Assembly (NCBI GenBank): GCA_964502705.1
Contig: CAZCXZ010000001.1
Span: 35,366 to 99,365 of the forward strand
Length of the DNA stretch: 64,000 nucleotides
DNA from: Berkiella sp964502705
GTDB lineage: Bacteria; Pseudomonadota; Gammaproteobacteria; Berkiellales; Berkiellaceae
Direction of reading: 5' to 3'
The position numbers and the translations under genes were made by a program. Under the pieces are notes generated by a model. The model did no database searches. It saw only the letters and a list, made by a program, of their open reading frames with translations, and had not been told where the DNA came from. Position 1 is the stretch's first letter. Each line of letters begins with the position of its first letter. This document shows, piece by piece, positions 27,033 to 35,442 of this stretch.

Positions 27033-27772
27033 GCCTGTCGACTATCATCCATCGCGCTAGCATTATCTTATGGATCATGTTTTGTCCTTTTCTTTTTGCT
27101 GCTGATAAATACTGGCAAAATGAAATTGATGTTGGCATGCTTTTCTATAATGGCAATAACAATGCTAAACATGTTAACGGTAGTTTACTCAGCGAATATC
27201 AATATGTCATGCTAGAAAATAGTTTTAGAGTTACGGGATTATTGGCTATCAATAAAAACGCTCAAACCAGTTACAAAGAGCGTAATGCAGAAAAATATAC
27301 TTTTACCGATACTATATACTATATCTTTTCCCCGAAGCACTTTAGCTATATTCGAGGTGAAGGCGTGAAAGATCATTTTTCACCTTATGCCTATGAGTTT
27401 ACCGAATCAGTTGGTTATGGGTATCACATTTTCAAGCGAGATAACCTCATCTGGCAATTGTCAGGCGGCCCTGGCGGTCGTCATAATAAAACGGCCAATG
27501 GCTTCCATCAAGATGAGTTTATTGCCCATTTGGCAAATGAGCTCTATTACGAAATCACTTCACATACCTCTTTCAAGCAAAGCTTGTCAATCGATGCGAG
27601 CCCCATCAATACGAAGTCACATCTTATCAATGAGCTTAAAACGGCTTTGTTTGGCCCTGTCGCCACTAAAATATCATTTGAATTGGAACATTATGTCAAT
27701 CTACCCGATCCTAGCGAGTACTCACAGAAAACAGACGCGACAACCAAGGTGACTCTCAGTTATACTTTTTAA
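27026..27772 (+). CDS. DUF481-family outer-membrane protein (YdiY-like)
   Basis: Predicted outer-membrane barrel. Signal sequence (IILWIMFCPFLFAAD), then repeated amphipathic strands and a C-terminal strand ending in SYTF, as in DUF481 'salt-induced' proteins. The start at 27026 shares bases with the lysA stop (ATGGTAG) and has AAGGAA 5 nt upstream; a longer reading from 27008 adds six residues. Lying between lysA and dapF it is an insertion in the usual order. Function unknown. Confidence 0.85.
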   Translation: MVGLSTIIHRASIILWIMFCPFLFAADKYWQNEIDVGMLFYNGNNNAKHVNGSLLSEYQYVMLENSFRVTGLLAINKNAQTSYKERNAEKYTFTDTIYYIFSPKHFSYIRGEGVKDHFSPYAYEFTESVGYGYHIFKRDNLIWQLSGGPGGRHNKTANGFHQDEFIAHLANELYYEITSHTSFKQSLSIDASPINTKSHLINELKTALFGPVATKISFELEHYVNLPDPSEYSQKTDATTKVTLSYTF

Positions 27773-27793
27773 AAACGCAGACAGGGTTAACGC

Positions 27794-28663
27794 ATGGGAA
27801 CATTGATTCGCTTCACAAAAATGCACGGCTTAGGAAATGATTTCGTTATTTTAGACAATATAAGCCAAGCGGTTAAAATTGATAATCACCTGATCCGAAA
27901 AATAGCTGATCGCAACTTTGGCATCGGCTGTGATCAGGTACTCGTGGTTGATCCACCATCGATGCCTGAGTTAGATTTTAATTACCGAATATTTAATGCT
28001 GACGGCAAAGAGGTCGCTCAATGTGGCAATGGTGCACGATGTTTTGGTAGGTATGTTTTTGAAAACGGACTCATTGATAAAACGCAAATTCAAATTGGCA
28101 CCTCATCTGGCAAAATGGAAATCGATGTCTCAGATCTGACCCATATTAAGGTCGATATGGGCATCCCGCAATTCTCACCAAAAGCCGTACCACTCAATCA
28201 TAAATTTGCTGAAAAATTGGCCAACACGGCACGCTATAAAATCAATCTCTTAGGCAACGAACGTGAAGTCAACATTCTTTCTATTGGTAACCCGCATTGC
28301 GTTATCTCGGTTCCCGCAACCAGCGAAGCCGCGGTTAACGAAGTTGGAAAAGCTTTACAGCAACATCCTGCATTCTCTAAAGGAGTCAATGTCAGTTTTA
28401 TTCAAGTTTTGGCACGCAATCATGTTAAATGTCGCGTCTTTGAAAGAGGCGTCGGCGAAACATTGGCCTGTGGCTCTGCTGCATGTGCAGCCGTGATTGC
28501 AGGCATTTTACAAGAAGAATTAAATCCAACCGTTAAGGTCGATATGCCAGGCGGCAGCTTGACGGTATCATGGCAACCCGAGAAACCCGTTTTTTTGAGC
28601 GGTCCTGCTAAAAGTGTATTTCAGGGCGAATTCTACCTTTCAATTGCCGAAGAAATCTTTTAA
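27794..28663 (+). CDS. dapF: Diaminopimelate epimerase
   Basis: Converts LL- to meso-diaminopimelate for lysine and peptidoglycan. The two catalytic cysteines are in AQCGNGARCFG and TLACGSAACAAVIAG; KMHGLGNDFVILD is the conserved N-terminus and GNPHCVI is central. 289 residues. Same operon as lptM, lysA and the DUF481 gene. Confidence 0.98.
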   Translation: MGTLIRFTKMHGLGNDFVILDNISQAVKIDNHLIRKIADRNFGIGCDQVLVVDPPSMPELDFNYRIFNADGKEVAQCGNGARCFGRYVFENGLIDKTQIQIGTSSGKMEIDVSDLTHIKVDMGIPQFSPKAVPLNHKFAEKLANTARYKINLLGNEREVNILSIGNPHCVISVPATSEAAVNEVGKALQQHPAFSKGVNVSFIQVLARNHVKCRVFERGVGETLACGSAACAAVIAGILQEELNPTVKVDMPGGSLTVSWQPEKPVFLSGPAKSVFQGEFYLSIAEEIF

Positions 28664-28675
28664 GGACGATTGAGC

Positions 28676-29182
28676 ATGATATCATTTCGAACAATGAGCA
28701 TCCGAAGAACCTATTTTTACCTTGGTACCTTGAGTCTGCTGATCATCATTAGCTCTTTTATTATGCAATATGGCTTTAAACTTGAGCCTTGCAGCTTATG
28801 CATCATTGATAGAGTGGTTGTTATTGGTATGGCTATACTCTTTTTTATTGCCTTTTTGCACAACCCAAAAAGAGTTTGGCAACTAATTTATAGCTTGCTG
28901 GGTTTTTTAATGGCGGTTATTGGAATTGCGGTTACAGCACGCCATCTTTGGCTGTTGCAACTTCCACCGGAACAGGTTCCCGAATGTGGGCCTGGGTTAA
29001 GCTATTTGATTGATACAATGCCGCTTAAAGACGCACTGACTATCGTGCTAAAGGGCTCTTCAGAATGCACCAAAAATGTTCCGTACTTTCTTGGACTTTC
29101 CTTACCATTATGGACAATGGTAGCATTCATCCTGTTAGCTGCAGCAAGCTGGGCACCGTGGTTCTTGGGTAGAAAAAAATAA
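28676..29182 (+). CDS. dsbB: Disulfide bond formation protein DsbB
   Basis: Inner-membrane quinone-linked oxidase that recharges DsbA. Four membrane helices; first cysteine pair CSLC in EPCSLCIIDRV, second pair Cys in PECGPGL and SSECTK. ATG at 28676 is 9 nt after AAGGA; a TTG at 28670 is the alternative but is too close. 168 residues. A DsbA is encoded at 50.2 kb. Pseudomonas has a dsbB paralogue in the same neighbourhood (near algQ and hemY). Confidence 0.93.
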   Translation: MISFRTMSIRRTYFYLGTLSLLIIISSFIMQYGFKLEPCSLCIIDRVVVIGMAILFFIAFLHNPKRVWQLIYSLLGFLMAVIGIAVTARHLWLLQLPPEQVPECGPGLSYLIDTMPLKDALTIVLKGSSECTKNVPYFLGLSLPLWTMVAFILLAAASWAPWFLGRKK

Positions 29183-29210
29183 GGGCGGCTGTAGAAGAGC
29201 CACCCTATTT
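29175..29210. terminator. Bidirectional terminator after dsbB
   Basis: AGGGCGGCT (29182-29190) pairs with AGCCACCCT (29198-29206) with one internal mismatch. Read on the minus strand the hairpin is followed by TTATTTTTTTCT, a strong U tract; on the plus strand only by ATTT. It therefore ends a minus-strand transcript best. Confidence 0.6.
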
Positions 29211-29713
29211 ATCGCGATCCTTGCATAAGTCCAGCACTGCACATGATTTGCACTTGCGACCTCAGCATTCCTTTGTTGAGGGTGGTATCCATACCTGCAA
29301 GAGCAATGTTGTTCCCTTTTCGTATGCTTAGCGCGATGGAGTTGGCAGTCCTTTGCCGAGATGTGCTGGCAACAATCCTTGTTGCCACGCTGGCATCCCA
29401 CACTAATCCATTAGCGTGGGATACAGTCAATCTATCAAACCAGCTTGTAAGAACAAGACTCTCTTTTCTAAGTTTTCTCACCCGCACAAAAATCCATCTT
29501 TAATTTTTCTCATATATTTCAACAGATTATCAAAATACAACCCCAAAAACGCCGCTTTGCCCTGGCGTAAATATGGCAGAGCGGCTACAAGCTTTTGAGA
29601 TATGGCTTACAAGCCGAACTGTAAAGAAGGCAACTTGCAAACAAAACTTGACGAAGCTGTCTTAGCAGCTTTAATAAGAATAAGCCTTACATAACCCATC
29701 AAGGGGCTGTTTT
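29183..29713. other. 531-bp region between dsbB and rsd
   Basis: Contains the terminator at 29175-29210, a possible minus-strand gene (29209-29487), and a hairpin of 11-bp arms (29551-29561 with 29575-29585, one G-T wobble) without a T tract. The remainder shows nothing I can name. Confidence 0.5.
29209..29487 (-). CDS. Possible small protein, unknown (92 aa)
   Basis: Family not recognised. The frame starts at GTG 29487 (a second GTG lies 6 bp inside) and has no strong ribosome site. Its stop touches the strong minus-strand terminator at 29175-29210, which is the best evidence that something is transcribed on this strand. The sequence is Ser/Thr/Ala-rich. An overlapping 86-codon plus-strand frame has no such support. 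It could also be a non-coding transcript. Confidence 0.35.
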   Translation of the reverse strand: MRVRKLRKESLVLTSWFDRLTVSHANGLVWDASVATRIVASTSRQRTANSIALSIRKGNNIALAGMDTTLNKGMLRSQVQIMCSAGLMQGSR

Positions 29714-30154
29714 ATGCCATCTGATATGATTTCGAAGTGGTTGCAAGAACGACAAGAGTGCATTGTAACCCTGCATCACCTTTGCAGTTACCGACCTTTC
29801 ACGCCCGCGAAGACGGCTTGCATTCTGCCTATCTTAAATGAGTTTTGTGAATTACTTATGGATTATGTTTCACGAGGTCATTTTGAAATGTATGAAAAGC
29901 TGCAAACGATTATCGAGCAGCAAGATGAGCGCACTGATGGTATGCCGTTGAATTGGCTCACCGCGCTGCTATCGACAACCAGCACTTGTCTGGATTTCAA
30001 TGATAAATATGAATTAACCACCCATTATGGTGAACTCGAGAGGGATCTCTCAAACCTGGCGCTACAGATAGCACAGCGTCTTGATATTGAAGACAAAATG
30101 ATCGCTATTTATGGAGCAGCCAGACAGCCTATACGAATGACTAAAATTGCTTAG
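29714..30154 (+). CDS. rsd: Rsd/AlgQ family anti-sigma-70 regulator
   Basis: Small helical protein that binds sigma-70. The family core is clear: ILNEFCELLMDYVSRGHFEM corresponds to E. coli Rsd FCQSLVDYLSAGHFSIYE, followed by helices ending DIEDKMIAIYGAARQP (Rsd: VLEDKLILLVLDAAR). 146 residues. In Pseudomonas it is called AlgQ and neighbours algP; an AlgP-like gene lies 450 bp downstream here. Confidence 0.88.
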   Translation: MPSDMISKWLQERQECIVTLHHLCSYRPFTPAKTACILPILNEFCELLMDYVSRGHFEMYEKLQTIIEQQDERTDGMPLNWLTALLSTTSTCLDFNDKYELTTHYGELERDLSNLALQIAQRLDIEDKMIAIYGAARQPIRMTKIA

Positions 30155-30158
30155 AACG

Positions 30159-30482
30159 TTAGTCTTCTAAGTATTTTAATTTATCTTTAACGCCCTTCCA
30201 CTCCTCAGCGTCAGGCAATGCGGCTTTATGGGCTGTGATGCTTGGCCATTCTTTGGCTTTTTTAGCGTTCAATTCAAGAAATTGCGCCATTTCCGGTGGT
30301 AAATCATCTTCCGAGGAAATCGCTTCTGCTGGGCATTCCGGCTCACATAATGCACAATCAATACACTCATCGGGATCGATGACCATAAAGTTAGGGCCTT
30401 CGTGAAAGCAATCGACAGGACAAACTTCTACGCAATCGGTATATTTACATTTAATACAGTTATCTGTTACGACAAAGGTCAT
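30159..30482 (-). CDS. fdxA: 7Fe ferredoxin FdxA
   Basis: Small electron carrier with one [3Fe-4S] and one [4Fe-4S] cluster. Cysteine motifs: NCIKCKYTDCVEVCPVDC and CIDCALCEPECP. 107 residues from the ATG at 30482, which has GAGG 5 nt upstream; a longer frame from 30542 is not supported. The C-terminal helix is typical of FdxA. Convergent with rsd (4 bp between stops). Confidence 0.95.
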   Translation of the reverse strand: MTFVVTDNCIKCKYTDCVEVCPVDCFHEGPNFMVIDPDECIDCALCEPECPAEAISSEDDLPPEMAQFLELNAKKAKEWPSITAHKAALPDAEEWKGVKDKLKYLED

Positions 30483-30616
30483 TTCGCCCTCGTTTTCCCA
30501 AAGGATCCAAAAGGGGAGGATTATACCATAAGCCTTTTTCACTTAAAAAAGCTTAAAATGTAACTTTTTTCTACGGTATACTGTTTTCAGCATTTAACTT
30601 ACATGTGGAGCTAACC

Positions 30617-31447
30617 ATGTCAAAAATGAAAAAGGCAAAACCTACCAAGAAAGCAACTAACAAGTCAGCTATGAAGAAGGCGCCCGCTGCTAAGAAAGCG
30701 CCTGCCGCTAAGAAAGCACCCGCCGCTAAGAAAGCGCCCGCTGCTAAAAAAGCGCCCGCTGCTAAGAAAGCGCCCGCTGCTAAGAAAGCACCTGCCACGA
30801 AGAAAGCACCCGCTCCCCAAAAGGCACCCGCAGCTAAAAAAGCGCCTGCTCCCAAAAAGGCACCCGCAGCTAAAAAAGCGCCTGCTCCCAAAAAAGCCCC
30901 CGCAGCTAAAAAAGCGCCTGCTCCCAAAAAAGCTCCGATTAAGCAAGCGCTCGCACCTAAGAAAGCATCTGCAGCGCCTGCAACGCACCCTGCAAGTGAA
31001 TCCGAACTGTCTTTAGGTTTTACAGCGAGCTTAAGCCAATTAGAAAAATATTGGCACAACAAGGTCGACCTGCTAAAAATTCAAGGCGATACACACACCA
31101 ATCGAGAAGCACTTGATGAGGCGATTAACCAAGCTAATAAGTATTCCGCTTTACAAGACATGATCACCGAATTTGAGCGTGATTGGGCAAGCCAAACGAT
31201 CCTTGCCAATACACCGAAAACGCCCAAAAAAGCACTAAAAATCATTGAAGCCGCCGCCCCCATTATGCCTGTCATGGAAGCTCCTGAGCCTCTTGAAGAA
31301 GACGAGCTCATCAATGAAATCGACGATGAATTGGCAAGCGAACTCGATTTTGAAAATGCTTCTGAACTGGAATTTGCAGATGATTCTGCTGCTTTTTTCC
31401 CAGAAGACGATTTATTTGATGAAGACTCTGACGACTATTCAAATTAA
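30617..31447 (+). CDS. AlgP-like histone H1 mimic with KAP repeats and acidic tail
   Basis: Nucleoid-type DNA-binding protein. After MSKMKKAKPTKKATNK the protein has a long tandem array of AAKKAP/APKKAP units (about residues 15-118), like AlgP (AlgR3) of Pseudomonas and eukaryotic H1 tails. A 60-70 residue helical segment follows (LSQLEKYWHNKVDLLK) and then a strongly acidic end (PEDDLFDEDSDDYSN). ATG at 30617 has GGAG 6 nt before it; a GTG at 30605 is a poorer start. The repeat DNA (15-bp units, 30680-30960) is prone to slippage, so length may vary between strains. Confidence 0.85.
   Translation: MSKMKKAKPTKKATNKSAMKKAPAAKKAPAAKKAPAAKKAPAAKKAPAAKKAPAAKKAPATKKAPAPQKAPAAKKAPAPKKAPAAKKAPAPKKAPAAKKAPAPKKAPIKQALAPKKASAAPATHPASESELSLGFTASLSQLEKYWHNKVDLLKIQGDTHTNREALDEAINQANKYSALQDMITEFERDWASQTILANTPKTPKKALKIIEAAAPIMPVMEAPEPLEEDELINEIDDELASELDFENASELEFADDSAAFFPEDDLFDEDSDDYSN
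30680..30960 (+). repeat. Tandem 15-bp coding repeat in the histone-like gene
   Basis: About 18 near-identical copies of a unit like GCTAAGAAAGCGCCC, with a second variant (CCCAAAAAAGCG) in the later half. It encodes the KKAPA array. Both reading of copy number and assembly of this stretch would be sensitive to slippage. Confidence 0.9.
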
Positions 31448-31457
31448 TCTTGCAATC

Positions 31458-31495
31458 GGTTAGCTCGATTTTATTTATATAAGAACGGGCTAACC
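31458..31495. terminator. Hairpin between convergent genes
   Basis: GGTTAGCTCG (31458-31467) pairs with CGGGCTAACC (31486-31495) with one G-T wobble and an AT-rich 18-nt loop. It overlaps the stop of the HAD gene. No T tract, so termination is uncertain. Confidence 0.4.
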
Positions 31496-32065
31496 TAACC
31501 CTCTAACCAACCACCGCTCTATTTGTCGAAGACAACTAAAAAATCCCTCTTTAATGGGATGCCGCAAATAATGATGATAGGGCTTAACAAAATAATATCC
31601 TCGGGCGTAAGCAAGGCACACGGATAACATCCCCGTCAACAATCTGTCATCTAGCAAAGCAACCCGATGTACCGGAACGCCTTTATAGTCGGCAACTTGA
31701 ATAATTCCTTCCGGGAAAGGCTTTTTTCTCACACCATGCACAATAAATATCGATGGAAATTGTTTTTGAAAATAGGCCATTCTTTCGGATTTGGGTTTAT
31801 TGGTAAAAAGCGCCAAGCGATGTTCACCAATCGTTTGGCATAGTCCTTTAAGCCACTCTTCGGCCTGTGGCAGTGGCTTAGCGGCATCGTGGGGAGCTAA
31901 AACACCATCAAAGTCGAGAATTAATATCGCAATATTCGCATCATCCAACTTTTGTGGCGTAAGCTCTGATAGCGCACTTATGCGTATTTGGGGATCGGTT
32001 AAAAAGCGCTTCAAGTTTTTGCGCTGCTGCCAACCCATTTTAATCGCATACCACCATCTCAGCAT
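31490..32065 (-). CDS. HAD-superfamily phosphatase (YqeG-like)
   Basis: Small haloacid-dehalogenase phosphatase. Motif I is ILDFDGVLAPHD (nucleophile Asp), motif II LALFTNKP, motif III/IV around KKPFPEGI and ALLDDRLLTG. 191 residues with no cap domain, like YqeG/GEP4 phosphatidylglycerophosphate phosphatases, though substrate is uncertain. Follows the hydroxyacid dehydrogenase gene by 14 bp. Confidence 0.85.
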   Translation of the reverse strand: MLRWWYAIKMGWQQRKNLKRFLTDPQIRISALSELTPQKLDDANIAILILDFDGVLAPHDAAKPLPQAEEWLKGLCQTIGEHRLALFTNKPKSERMAYFQKQFPSIFIVHGVRKKPFPEGIIQVADYKGVPVHRVALLDDRLLTGMLSVCLAYARGYYFVKPYHHYLRHPIKEGFFSCLRQIERWLVRGLG

Positions 32066-32079
32066 CGGCTTTTCTTCCT

Positions 32080-33030
32080 TTATAGGATTTGATTTCTAGG
32101 TTGATGCTTCAAAAAAGCATTGATGTTCAAAACGATTTCATCTAATAAACGCTGTCTCGACTCACGGGTAGCCCATGCAACATGAGGCGTAACAATCAAC
32201 CGTGGAATAACCTGTTTTAATAAGGGATGTGTCATAGGTGGTGGCTCTGTCGATAATACATCGACTGCCGCTCCCCCAAGGTGACCGGACAGCAAGGCTT
32301 CTGCCAATGCCTGCTCATCAACAAGCCCTCCTCTTCCGACATTCACTAACATTGCTCCGCGCTTCATTTTGCCAAGCGCCGCTGCGTCGATCAAATTCCG
32401 CGTTTCTGGCGTCAGTGGGCAATGCAACGTTAAAGCGTCAACTTCCGGCAACAAATCCCTTAAAGGAACCCTGCCTTCGCGGGTATCTTTCTCTCGTTTG
32501 GCGATTAAGACCTTCATCCCCAATGCTTTTGCAACTTCTGCAACCCCTTTGCCAATTGCACCATAACCCACAATCCCTAAGGTTTTACCCGCTAATTCTT
32601 GGGTTTGATAATTCTGTAAACAAAATTGTGTTGATTGGCTCCAGGCCCCTTCTTGAACCAATTGGTGATAATCCACTAGGCGAGAAGCCATACTAATCAA
32701 AAAGCCTATTGTTTGCTGGATAACGGACGCTGTGGAGTAACCTGCGACATTACAGACTGTAACGCCCATCGCGTGCGCTTTGGCAAGATCAATGTGATCA
32801 CAACCTGTTGCTGCAACCAATATGCATTTTAACTGCGATGCCTGTTCCAGGCATGCCGCAGTGATTGGCACTTTATTAGTAATAATCATTTGCGCATCTT
32901 GGATGCGCTCAGTTACCTCTGCGCCAGAGGTTCCTTCAAACAATTCCCAATGACTTAACGTGGAAGTTAAGACACTAAAGTCTAAATCTTGCTGATCGAC
33001 GGTTTTGAAGTCAAGAAATACACCTTTCAC
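32080..33030 (-). CDS. D-2-hydroxyacid dehydrogenase (glycerate dehydrogenase-like)
   Basis: NAD(P)-dependent oxidoreductase. Rossmann motif GIVGYGAIGKGVAEVAKALG, catalytic Arg in LVNVGRGGLVDE, Glu in VLSTEPPP and His in VTPHVAWATRESRQR. 316 residues fits HprA-type hydroxypyruvate/glycerate dehydrogenase. GTG start at 33030 with AGGA 7 nt upstream. Substrate is not provable from sequence. Confidence 0.88.
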   Translation of the reverse strand: MKGVFLDFKTVDQQDLDFSVLTSTLSHWELFEGTSGAEVTERIQDAQMIITNKVPITAACLEQASQLKCILVAATGCDHIDLAKAHAMGVTVCNVAGYSTASVIQQTIGFLISMASRLVDYHQLVQEGAWSQSTQFCLQNYQTQELAGKTLGIVGYGAIGKGVAEVAKALGMKVLIAKREKDTREGRVPLRDLLPEVDALTLHCPLTPETRNLIDAAALGKMKRGAMLVNVGRGGLVDEQALAEALLSGHLGGAAVDVLSTEPPPMTHPLLKQVIPRLIVTPHVAWATRESRQRLLDEIVLNINAFLKHQPRNQIL

Positions 33031-33417
33031 TTTTCATTCCTAATCTGACAAAAGCGAGGCAAACGTTATGGAAATTTGTTGTGCAAAGCAAGCCCCAAGG
33101 CAGAAGACTTTGCCATAAGGAGGAGATAGCCTGACGAGATCAAGGTTTTTTGATATAAGCTTTTTCGGGTGCTATCTCAGCTGAAAATATAGCTGGATTA
33201 CTTTTTTGCGGATTGTTCGCTTCTGGCTGACTAGCCAAACGAACCACCCAAGCAAAAAGAAAGCCCACAGCAGTAAGAATGGACAGAAGACTAACAGTAA
33301 AGATGAGACCAACCATGGCGCACTTCCCTTAAGACCGAATCAATTCGGTTTTATAATGATGATATTCCTTTCATCTATCGTCTCTTAATTGTATGACAGG
33401 TTGAAGAATTGCGCAAA
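33031..33417. other. 387-bp region between the dehydrogenase gene and speA
   Basis: Holds a possible 57-residue minus-strand membrane peptide (33140-33313) and a small plus-strand hairpin ACCGAA-TCAA-TTCGGT followed by TTTTAT near 33335-33356. Otherwise nothing recognised. Confidence 0.4.
33140..33313 (-). CDS. Possible small membrane protein (57 aa)
   Basis: Frame with one hydrophobic segment (SFTVSLLSILTAVGFLFAWV, residues 4-23) and a polar tail ending AEIAPEKAYIKKP. It begins with TTG at 33313, about 11 nt after AAGGGAA, and lies between speA and the dehydrogenase gene on the same strand. Residue make-up looks protein-like, but the start is weak and a neighbouring frame is hydrophobic too. 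Tentative. Confidence 0.3.
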   Translation of the reverse strand, partial: VGLIFTVSLLSILTAVGFLFAWVVRLASQPEANNPQKSNPAIFSAEIAPEKAYIKKP

Positions 33418-35322
33418 CTAGTGCTCTTCTTCGAGGTATGTGTATCCCATTAATCCTGAAGCCAACATATCAAGGTACTGCCTACGCTCATTTGCGCCAA
33501 TAACGGCATTTTCCAATTGCTGTTTATAGCTATGCATGAGCTGTTGGGGGTCATAATGCACCATACGTAAAACGCTATCGACGCGATCACCTAGTACCGG
33601 CTCAACTAAAAGGTAGCCCCCCATACCGTCTTGCTCCACATGAACTGAATCGGTATCGCCAAATAAATTATGCATATCCCCCAATATTTCCTGATAGGCC
33701 CCAACGAGGAATATACCCAAACACTGACCAGCCTCCATATCGCTTGGCGGCAGGGGTAGGCTGCTTTCAATACCTTGACCATCAACATAGTAGTTAATAC
33801 GACCGTCTGAGTCGCAGGTGAGATCTTGTAAAATAGCTCTTTGTGTTGGCCGACTCTTAAGACCCTGCAAAGGCATAATCGGAAATATCTGCTCAATAGC
33901 CCAAGCATCCGGTATCGATTGAAAAAGAGAAAAATTGCAAAATAATTTATCCGCTAATTTTTCATTTAATTCATCTAACAAAGCACGCTGTGAACGGTTT
34001 TCTGGTGATAATTTGCTACGAACTAATGTACAAATGCGATAATAAATATCTTCAGCAAAGGCCTTCTCAGCAATGTCGATTTTCCCTTCAACAAACAACT
34101 CATGAACTTTAGTTAATAAGCCAATGCTATCATGATAAGTTTCAACGATGGGTGCGTGTTCAAGCGATTGCTGTAACCGCCATAATTCATGGATGCAAGA
34201 AGATGCTTTCTCATCCGGGGGCGTTAAGTTACGTGGACGAAAAAGATTGTCTCTATCTATCACTTGTGTGAGCAACACCGCATGATGCGCTGTCAGAGCA
34301 CGCCCGGATTCGGTAATAATATGCGGCGCTGGCAACGAATGCGCTTCACACACTTTAGAAAAAGCTTGGATCACGGCATCAGCATAGTCTTCTACGCTGT
34401 AATTCCTTGAGCAATCATTACGTGTTTGCGTGCCTTCATAATCGATGCCTAAACCACCGCCCACATCCACTGTCGCAATATTGATTCCCATGGCACGTAA
34501 CTTTGCGTAATACTGCCCACATTCTTCGAAACCGCGCTTAATATCATGCAAGTTGGCAATTTGTGATCCCAAGTGAAAATGGATTAAATGCAAAGCGTCT
34601 AGCAGCCCTGCTGATTTCAATCTATCAATCAGCATCAATATCTGACCTGCGGTTAAACCAAATTTAGATTTTTCACCGCCCGTATTTTGCCATTTACCTT
34701 TACCTATCGATGATAGACGGATCCGCATCCCTAACAATGGGATAATCCCCATACGCTCGGATTCTTCTAAAATAAGCTCTAGCTCGGAAGGCTTTTCAAC
34801 AATTAAGGTGATGCGGTGCCCCAGCGCTCGCCCAATCAGTGCCAGACGTATATATTCACGATCTTTATAACCATTACAAATGATCACACTGCCGGGTTTT
34901 TGGCTCAACGCCATGACCGCCATCAATTCTGGCTTACTGCCTGCTTCTAGACCCACGTTATGCTTATCTGTGCGTAGCAGCTGTTCTACAACACGTCGAT
35001 GCTGATTCACTTTAATGGGGTAAACGCAGGTATATTCACCTTGATAATCCACTCTTGCTCTTGCTTTATCAAAAGCTTGGCAAAGCTTGTTCACTCGGTC
35101 TTTTAGAATGTCGGAAAACCGCACCAGCACAGGCAGTGTCAGCCCTGCTTGTTTTAAAGCGTCAACCAGTGCAGGAAAAGCAATCTCTGTTTTTGCATCG
35201 GATAACCTTGCACATAACTCACCTTGTTCATTGATGTCAAAATAGCCATCACTCCAATGATCAACGTTGTAAACATCACGTGCATCTTCAATTGTCCAAG
35301 CATTATCAGCGATTTTTTTCAT
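33418..35322 (-). CDS. speA: Biosynthetic arginine decarboxylase
   Basis: PLP enzyme converting arginine to agmatine, first step of a polyamine route. PLP lysine in CVYPIKVNQHRRVVEQLL, substrate region HLGSQIANLHDI, DVGGGLGIDYEGTQ and the conserved ESGRALTAHHAVL. 634 residues matches SpeA. Divergent from speE, which acts later in the same pathway; the agmatinase/deiminase step is not in the window. Confidence 0.97.
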   Translation of the reverse strand: MKKIADNAWTIEDARDVYNVDHWSDGYFDINEQGELCARLSDAKTEIAFPALVDALKQAGLTLPVLVRFSDILKDRVNKLCQAFDKARARVDYQGEYTCVYPIKVNQHRRVVEQLLRTDKHNVGLEAGSKPELMAVMALSQKPGSVIICNGYKDREYIRLALIGRALGHRITLIVEKPSELELILEESERMGIIPLLGMRIRLSSIGKGKWQNTGGEKSKFGLTAGQILMLIDRLKSAGLLDALHLIHFHLGSQIANLHDIKRGFEECGQYYAKLRAMGINIATVDVGGGLGIDYEGTQTRNDCSRNYSVEDYADAVIQAFSKVCEAHSLPAPHIITESGRALTAHHAVLLTQVIDRDNLFRPRNLTPPDEKASSCIHELWRLQQSLEHAPIVETYHDSIGLLTKVHELFVEGKIDIAEKAFAEDIYYRICTLVRSKLSPENRSQRALLDELNEKLADKLFCNFSLFQSIPDAWAIEQIFPIMPLQGLKSRPTQRAILQDLTCDSDGRINYYVDGQGIESSLPLPPSDMEAGQCLGIFLVGAYQEILGDMHNLFGDTDSVHVEQDGMGGYLLVEPVLGDRVDSVLRMVHYDPQQLMHSYKQQLENAVIGANERRQYLDMLASGLMGYTYLEEEH

Positions 35323-35442
35323 TCCGATAGGTAACCTTATCTCAAAATACTTAATTGTTAGTTAACTTAACTATGGCATGCGGCCCCGTTCTAGGGTATC
35401 TTTGCACCCTTCTTTATATTCGCCGCGAAGGATGGTCTCACA

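Noticed and set aside
29243..29503. Plus-strand frame of 86 codons downstream of dsbB
   Set aside because: No ribosome site or family; the terminator evidence favours the minus strand here.
30571..31062. Minus-strand frame rich in AGAFLAAGAF opposite the histone-like gene
   Set aside because: It is the complement of the KKAPA repeat; the plus-strand protein has a ribosome site and a known architecture.
33206..33388. Plus-strand frame of 60 codons near speA
   Set aside because: Low-quality composition and no ribosome site; the opposite strand has a better small frame.
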